From positions 29,952,289 to 30,016,288 of the forward strand of contig NC_037091.1 in the NCBI RefSeq assembly GCF_002994745.2: a stretch of DNA of 64,000 nucleotides, given 5' to 3'. Origin of the DNA: Rosa chinensis. Its lineage: Eukaryota > Streptophyta > Magnoliopsida > Rosales > Rosaceae. The notes below the pieces were generated by a model, which saw only the letters and a program-made list of their open reading frames with translations, searched no databases and was not told the DNA's origin. The position numbers and the translations under genes are program-made. Shown piece after piece: positions 58,541-64,000 of this stretch. How positions within the stretch are numbered: the stretch's first letter is position 1; every line of letters begins with the position of its first letter.

Positions 58541-59338
58541 CCCCCCCCCCACACTTGATCGTATCAACATCGTCGACATCTAAGAAAGAGAACAGAAACT
58601 ACTCGCTTGGTTATTCCTAAACATTGAGGGTTCTAAATAACCTCCATATTGAATGAAATGATCCCATAGAGGATTGATGATTAAAGGCTTATATGTATTC
58701 AGTCAGTGCACTAGATAAGTAAATAGGATTGTTGAGCCACAAAAATTTATACTTTACTTTCTGAGATTTTCGAGATCGATAGGTTCTTCCCTGTCTTGCA
58801 ACAACAATGTCGGGCTAGTGGCATGGTCAATGAGGCTATAGAGACCATCTCTAGAAGACCTGCTACAAAAATCAGAGGAAAAGAAGACAGCTAAGGTTTT
58901 TGGTTTTTGTCTATGCCTACTTAAATTTTGGATTATTGTTACTTATTTAGTCATCTAATATATATATTTTAATTATTTTAACCAATGACTTCATTTATTA
59001 TTGACAAAAACATACAATAAAAGTGCTAAAAATTGCCATAAAGCTCTTTCTAATTCTCTCACCCTAATCTAGCTGCAACACCGAACTAGTCCATTTCTTC
59101 CTGAATACCACCTCTCTACCTCTCATTTGCGATATGTCGTACCCTATAGTTTTCTCTCTTCCTTTATTTTTATCTCTCTATAATAAAAAAATGTATGGAT
59201 GGTTGCCATTGGTGTTGTCTCTTAAACACTATCCACATCTTTATTAATTGTTGAGGTGATCTAGTGATCTATCTCATAGATGACGATGACGATTTTGATA
59301 TTTTTCTAGTGGTTAAGCTTTTTTATTTGGATTTGACA
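58541..59338. other. AT-rich spacer, no gene seen
   Basis: A C-run at about 58543-58552, then AT-rich DNA. No ORF worth naming and no repeat relation that I recognised. Confidence 0.5.
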
Positions 59339-59637
59339 TGTTACGTTCCAAACCTAAATTTACCGGTTTACAAGCAATTTGGACAGTAAACGACAATTAC
59401 TTTCTCTTTTTACTTTGTTTGACACATATAGTGGCCCTAAAAGTTGACTTTTTTGTTCAAATCAGATTTTGAGAAAATTTCTTTTATGAAAGTTGTAGAG
59501 GACGTTAAACTGAGTGCGTGCATATATGGTACATAAAAATCGGAGTTCGTATGCCAAAATTATAAGCAAAATACTAAACTTACTATTTGGAGTAAATGGT
59601 ATAAATTTGAATTTTTACTGTGGAAGCTCGGTAACTC

Positions 59638-59640
<3 letters not shown>

Positions 59641-59707
<67 letters not shown>
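59641..59707 (+). repeat. (TC)n microsatellite
   Basis: An unbroken run of about 33 TC units inside LTR J. Open frames crossing it on either strand give only Ser-Leu or Arg-Glu repeats. Confidence 0.97.
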
Positions 59708-59710
<3 letters not shown>

Positions 59711-61197
59711 CGGCGTATCTCTGCCTCCAAGCCACCTGATGGCATGCCACCGGCGTGGGTGGCTTCGTCTCTTCCTCCCCTTGAAGCCCGTGGTGGTGAC
59801 TGGTGGTGATTTGGCCAGAAAACCGCCCAATAAACTTAAACCCGACTGTAGCAATTTTGAGGTCAACGCCAGTTTCTCTCAATTCCGACCACCACAGGCG
59901 ACCAAACTAGGTTCTTTGGAAGCGCCTTGAACTACCCTTCATACTTCTCAAATCTCTTTCAACGAATTGAAGTGTGGAGGGAGAAATCACAGTTGGAAGA
60001 TTTCACTGTGCAAATCGGAGCTTTTCGAGTTTACTTGATTTCCGGCCATTTCAAGGTATTTTCTGACTTTGTCACAGTTGAGAAAGTTATTGGAAATATT
60101 GAGATGATGTTGTACATGAAATTTGGTGGCCTGTTGAGGTGGTGGTCGATGACGCATGGGGCCCACGTGCCGCCACTGTGGGTGGCAAGTGGAGGCGTGT
60201 AAAGCAGGTTTCTGGTTTTGATTTTTTAGGTAGTTAAATCCTATAATTATTGTAGAGATTGAATATGTGATTTTGGTGAAATTTGGAGAAGTTTGATATT
60301 GATTGTGAATTTCCAAAGTTTGGAGTTTCGGATATCGATTTATGGGAAGCCGACCTTCAGTTTTCCTTTGTTTTCGCTATGGAATACTCTAACCGACGGA
60401 TTGATATTAGTGGTGAAGTTTGGGCTGAATCCGGAAAGAAATGGAGATATTGGTTTACGAGGGATTTTCGGCGTTTTAGAATCGTATTTATTTGTTGAAT
60501 TGTTGTTTACGGAATATAATTGTGTATAGGACGAGGTACCAACTCATTGCTCGACAAGCATCCTTACGCTTGGATACCACGTTAGCCGTATACTGTGAGT
60601 GGACTTTTGACTTTAAGTGATGCATACGGTTATTTTTCCCGAATTATTGATTTAAGTATTTACTATTCTATTATATGAGCATATATTGAGTTCGGAAATT
60701 GACTTCGGGTTATCTCTTGCTTTTCACTTTCAATGATGATTCTTGGAGATTGATTATGATTCATTTCGATAGGTTACATCTTCGGAAGTGGATTTTGTAT
60801 TACTATTTTGTGTGATTTTGAGTTCCGATGATTTATCTCCGATTTATAATTATTATTTTCGATTTATGTTTTGTTGACAGATTTGTAAGTATTGTTTTGG
60901 CGTGTGGGATATGTCGTGATTTATATGTTTATCTTGAGATTTTCCAAGTACAGTTGGGAATCGTACTCGTGTTTTCTTTTGCAAGATTTTGGGGAAGTTT
61001 TACTTGTTTTCGGTTTTCTATTGTTTTCTTCACCATGGGTTGATCTATTTAGTTCTCCTCCTCACGTGGGTATAGTTGAGCATTATTAGTACCCCTCCCT
61101 GCTTTCTATGTGTTTGTGGGTAAGTTGAGCATAGAGCTTGGGAGGCTCCCTTCATTGCATGGTGATATTTTCTTCCATATATCCTTTTGTTACTTGA

Positions 61198-61306
61198 CAA
61201 GTGGGACTAGTCCGATTTTGTTTAACCAGCAGGGCTGGTCTTATTTTCTTGAGTATCAGAGTTTCAATCTTTTTACTTGGTTATTTGTGACTAGCTGGGC
61301 TAGTCA
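61198..61306 (+). repeat. Small hairpin set in LTR J
   Basis: ACCAG-CAGGG-CTGGT at 61225-61239 and TGACTAG-CTGGG-CTAGTCA at 61288-61306, both with perfect stems, plus the palindrome GGACTAGTCC at 61204-61213. They occupy the place in the LTR where A/B and F have their arrays, before the 'TCCCCTGGGCCCT' block. Confidence 0.65.
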
Positions 61307-61893
61307 GTTTTTTTTAGCTGAACATCAGTTGGTTTGTTTTTCTTAATTGTTGCATGCATTGGGTTTTTAAAGGAGTGGGAAAGTATAAACTCATTTTTCT
61401 TTACAATTACTTATTTTTGTCCACTCACACTAACGTTTTTATGTACTTTCCCCTGGGCCCTCCGGTTTCATTTGCCCAGTCTGCAAGTAGCTAGTTCGGC
61501 ATACTAGGATTCGGGGCATAGCATCTACTGCTGTTGTTTTCATATTGCAGGTTAATCGCTAAACCTACTTGTATTATGAATTCTTTTTCTCTTTTAGCAA
61601 TCTCTGATAACCTGTGGGACAAATGTTGTAAAGTTTGGGAGTTACACTTGTGTATTTGGTTTGTGTTGTATTGTTCAGATTTCAGTTGTTAATTGTAGAG
61701 TTGTTGTGATTTGGAGAGCATGGTGGCTCCAAAAGAATAAGGATGTTTATTAGAAGTGTGAATGTCTTTCTATAGGTTTTGGGTAGTCCATTTTTAGGGG
61801 TAACTTTGTCAAATTTTTGGTAGAGTTATCCCTAAGGTGGGCCCTACAGGGCCACCTTGGATTTCAGGGTGAAATTCGGGGCGGGTCATGTCA

Positions 61894-64000
61894 GTCAATT
61901 CATTTCGATTCGTGGTGACTATCAATAAGGTCTAGTCTAACTCTTGCAAGATTTTGATCTATGGTCACCCTCTTGGCAATTTTTCTACCGATTTCGCTTA
62001 CTATCAAAAGAAGGAACAATTATGTCAAATGGAACTTAGTTTTTCCTTTCTTCAAAAGTGATGGTCGCCAATTATGATGGAAAGAGGGAGATTGACAAGA
62101 TGCCTCTTCACTTGTTACTAGTCTAGATCTTTGTTCATGGCCTCCCGTCAACATTCACAAACAAGAAATGGGCTTGAAAACTTGGATCAGCATTGGGCTG
62201 CTACATGCAGGTGGATTAGTGGCTTCTTGAGCATAATGAGGATGTCCGAGTTCAAGTTGAGATGGTAGGGACCAGGTTTTGCCACTACACGAAAGGTATA
62301 GTCTCTCTGATACTTTCTTGTGGAGGAGTTTGTGTGTGTGAATTTGTGGATTTTGTGGTTTCATATGGCTTGGTGATAAGGCTTATAGAGAACCTCCCTG
62401 AAGGGTTGTGGCAACAGTTTTAATTGTCCTTCATCAAAGCTAGTTGTCCTTACCTTCCAACCACCTAGTGTGAGCTCCACACTAACTCCTTACTTTAGTG
62501 AGAAGGCTATTACTGTTGTGGGAAATATCCTATGTTCCAATTTAACTACACAGGTGTCTACGAAGGCCACCTTTATCTACACATGCATGTATCTGCAAAT
62601 GCTAGTGTAGTTGAGGCATTAGCTATTACTTATCCTACTTACTGGCATGACCTACTGGTTGTAGAGCAAGCTCTATCACCTTCCTCTTTGCATGGTTTCT
62701 TGCTTGGGAAGAGGACGAACTTGGACTTCATTCCATCCCCTTATGAAAAGGGGAAAGTTGAGACATTCGATGCACATATGGTGGTGTCAACTTCTTTAGG
62801 AGATGGAATTTTTTTTTAATTCAAATAAAAAAATATGTGAGTAGTGCTGCATAACTAACTGGTTAGGTTCATAATAAGAAGCAGAACACTGTGCAAAACT
62901 CTTAAATTTATATTTAAGTCATTTTAGAAATATCCAACTTTTAAAATCAGACCAAGTTCGAAAATTCATTTTACCAAGTCATAAAATATATAATATAATA
63001 GTGTGGGTGTACAATGAACACACCACAAAAAATTAAGGAAAAAAAGAAAAACAACAATAACAATAGTATTCCAACACTCCTCCTAGCTCAAACCCTAAAC
63101 CTCTAAATCCTATATCCTAAAAATAATTTCCTATACCTATAGCTAAACCAAAAAGTCTAAAGAAAAAAAAAAAATATATATATATATATATATGCCCATT
63201 TTACAGAAGACTTCCTTACTTTTAAAATTTGAAAATTTTTACTATTTTTCAATAGTATACAACTTAATTCAATGATTTCAATTATTGATCCGTTAGATTC
63301 TTATGCAAGAATTGTGTCTACAAAAAATAAACCAAATCCATAATCATTTAGTCATCGAAAATATTTAAACAAATGTAGTACATTAGATAATATTAAAACA
63401 AATACGGTGCTAATCAAATGATTAAACATTCTCCAATCTGGTTAATTTTTTGTAGAATTCATATGTGTATATGTAACTAGAGAATGAGTGGTATGTTTAG
63501 ATTATTAAACTATATGTTAAAAATATAAACATCCTCAAATTTAAGGAGAAAATCTCTCATCTCTTGGCCGAATATTCTCAATCTTGGTTCTTAAAGCAGA
63601 TTGCATGAACAATTTCGAGCTATAATAGATTCGTAGCAAGTTGCGAGAATCTGAAGTCATTTTGATGGTGAAGAACACATTGATGAAGAAGTGTATTGAC
63701 ATTTTCGTGAAAGAATCAGGTCGCCAATATCTTGGCTTTAAATAGCGTCCTCTTTGGAGATTTTGGACTACCCTTTACGCATGCTGAAATGAAGGACATG
63801 TATGCCAAGCTAACCAGCTATAAAGTGTGTTGCCAAACTTTTTAGGTGTACAAGCAACTGGTGATGCTATTATTCCTAGGCTCACAAACATTGGTTTAAA
63901 GTTTAGAGCTTTATTCCATATAGTGAAAAAAAATACAAAATAAAATAATAAAACGCTCCTTTTGATCTATACAAAGTTAGCATGCCAATCAAGAAGATTC
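61894..64000. other. Unassigned right end
   Basis: From 61894 to about 62820 the base composition is moderately balanced and short frames appear (62532-62819 is the longest, 95 codons), but no motif is recognised; it may be decayed transposon sequence. From 62820 the DNA is very AT-rich, with a TA run at about 63172-63193. Short mixed frames near 63540-63850 show nothing recognisable. Confidence 0.4.

Larger units (their letters stand above)
59339..61893 (+). mobile_element. Solo LTR J (Ty3/gypsy, C family)
   Basis: About 2,555 bp beginning TGTTACGTTCC and ending GGGTCATGTCA, matching the LTR of C in start, end region and several internal blocks. There is no primer site after it and no purine tract before it, so it is a solo LTR. 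A clean TSD is not visible (TGACA before, GTCAA after). It holds the long TC microsatellite at 59641-59707 just before the GC-rich leader, and small hairpins at 61198-61306. Confidence 0.8.

Noticed and set aside
59514..59930. 138-codon frame across the TC microsatellite, and opposing Arg-Glu frames
   Set aside because: The coding appearance comes from the dinucleotide repeat; the rest lies in the leader of an LTR.
59334..61898. Target-site duplication for LTR J
   Set aside because: TGACA before and GTCAA after do not match; the TGACATG...CATGTCA symmetry is at the LTR ends and is not a direct repeat.
62532..62819. 95-codon open frame
   Set aside because: No recognised motif, surrounded by decayed sequence; not called as a gene.

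Overview
This is a stretch of eukaryotic nuclear DNA from a dicot plant. It contains a TIR-NB-LRR resistance-gene relic (a gene class typical of dicots), a spliced seven-exon gene for a plastid-type protein, and dense nested LTR retrotransposons with plant tRNA-Met primer sites. Several repeat families look like those of Rosaceae genomes, but I cannot fix the species. I see no rRNA, tRNA, CRISPR array or virus.

Almost everything is mobile DNA, and much of the insertion history can be read from target-site duplications (TSDs). Left part (1-15210): a Tat-like remnant, then a truncated Ty3/gypsy element 'A' (LTR 849-2494, broken gag-pol to 4846), an old LTR-like fragment, and a rearranged hAT transposase gene split by gypsy-type element 'G' (6479-12481, TSD CCTAG). 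A broken coiled-coil ORF follows (13553-15055). Middle (15211-24765): a minus-strand, Tat-like, apparently non-autonomous element 'D', carrying a short nested LTR element 'E' (20915-23645, TSD ATAAG). D's right LTR is cut at about 24765, where it abuts the broken gag of minus-strand gypsy element 'C' (24766-38335). C's gag is split by solo LTR 'B' (24894-35457, TSD TATGG), and B is split by a very young gag-only element 'F' (25118-33105, TSD ATTTG; LTRs almost identical). C itself lies in the LRR region of the TNL pseudogene, which is also broken near its 5' end by the non-coding element 'H' (40761-47580, TSD GATTT).

Right part: the one gene that reads as intact is on the minus strand at 50132-53851. 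It has seven exons and 462 codons, a plastid-type N-terminus and one membrane segment, and its function is unknown. Beyond it are retroelement ORF fragments, a Tat-like solo LTR 'I' (54407-56423, TSD AAGAA), a hAT-type non-autonomous transposon (56692-57871, 8-bp TSD GAAGGTAC), a gypsy solo LTR 'J' (59339-61893) and AT-rich DNA with no recognisable gene.

The most unusual signal is structural. LTRs A/B and LTR F each carry an array of short hairpins, and LTRs J/C carry a looser set, at a similar place in the LTR. Within an array the loop is nearly constant and the stem differs from unit to unit, with both arms changed together. In A/B the loop resembles TTGGCAGTCCCTT; in F it contains AAGGTGTGAGTTG; J/C have shorter loops rich in GGG.
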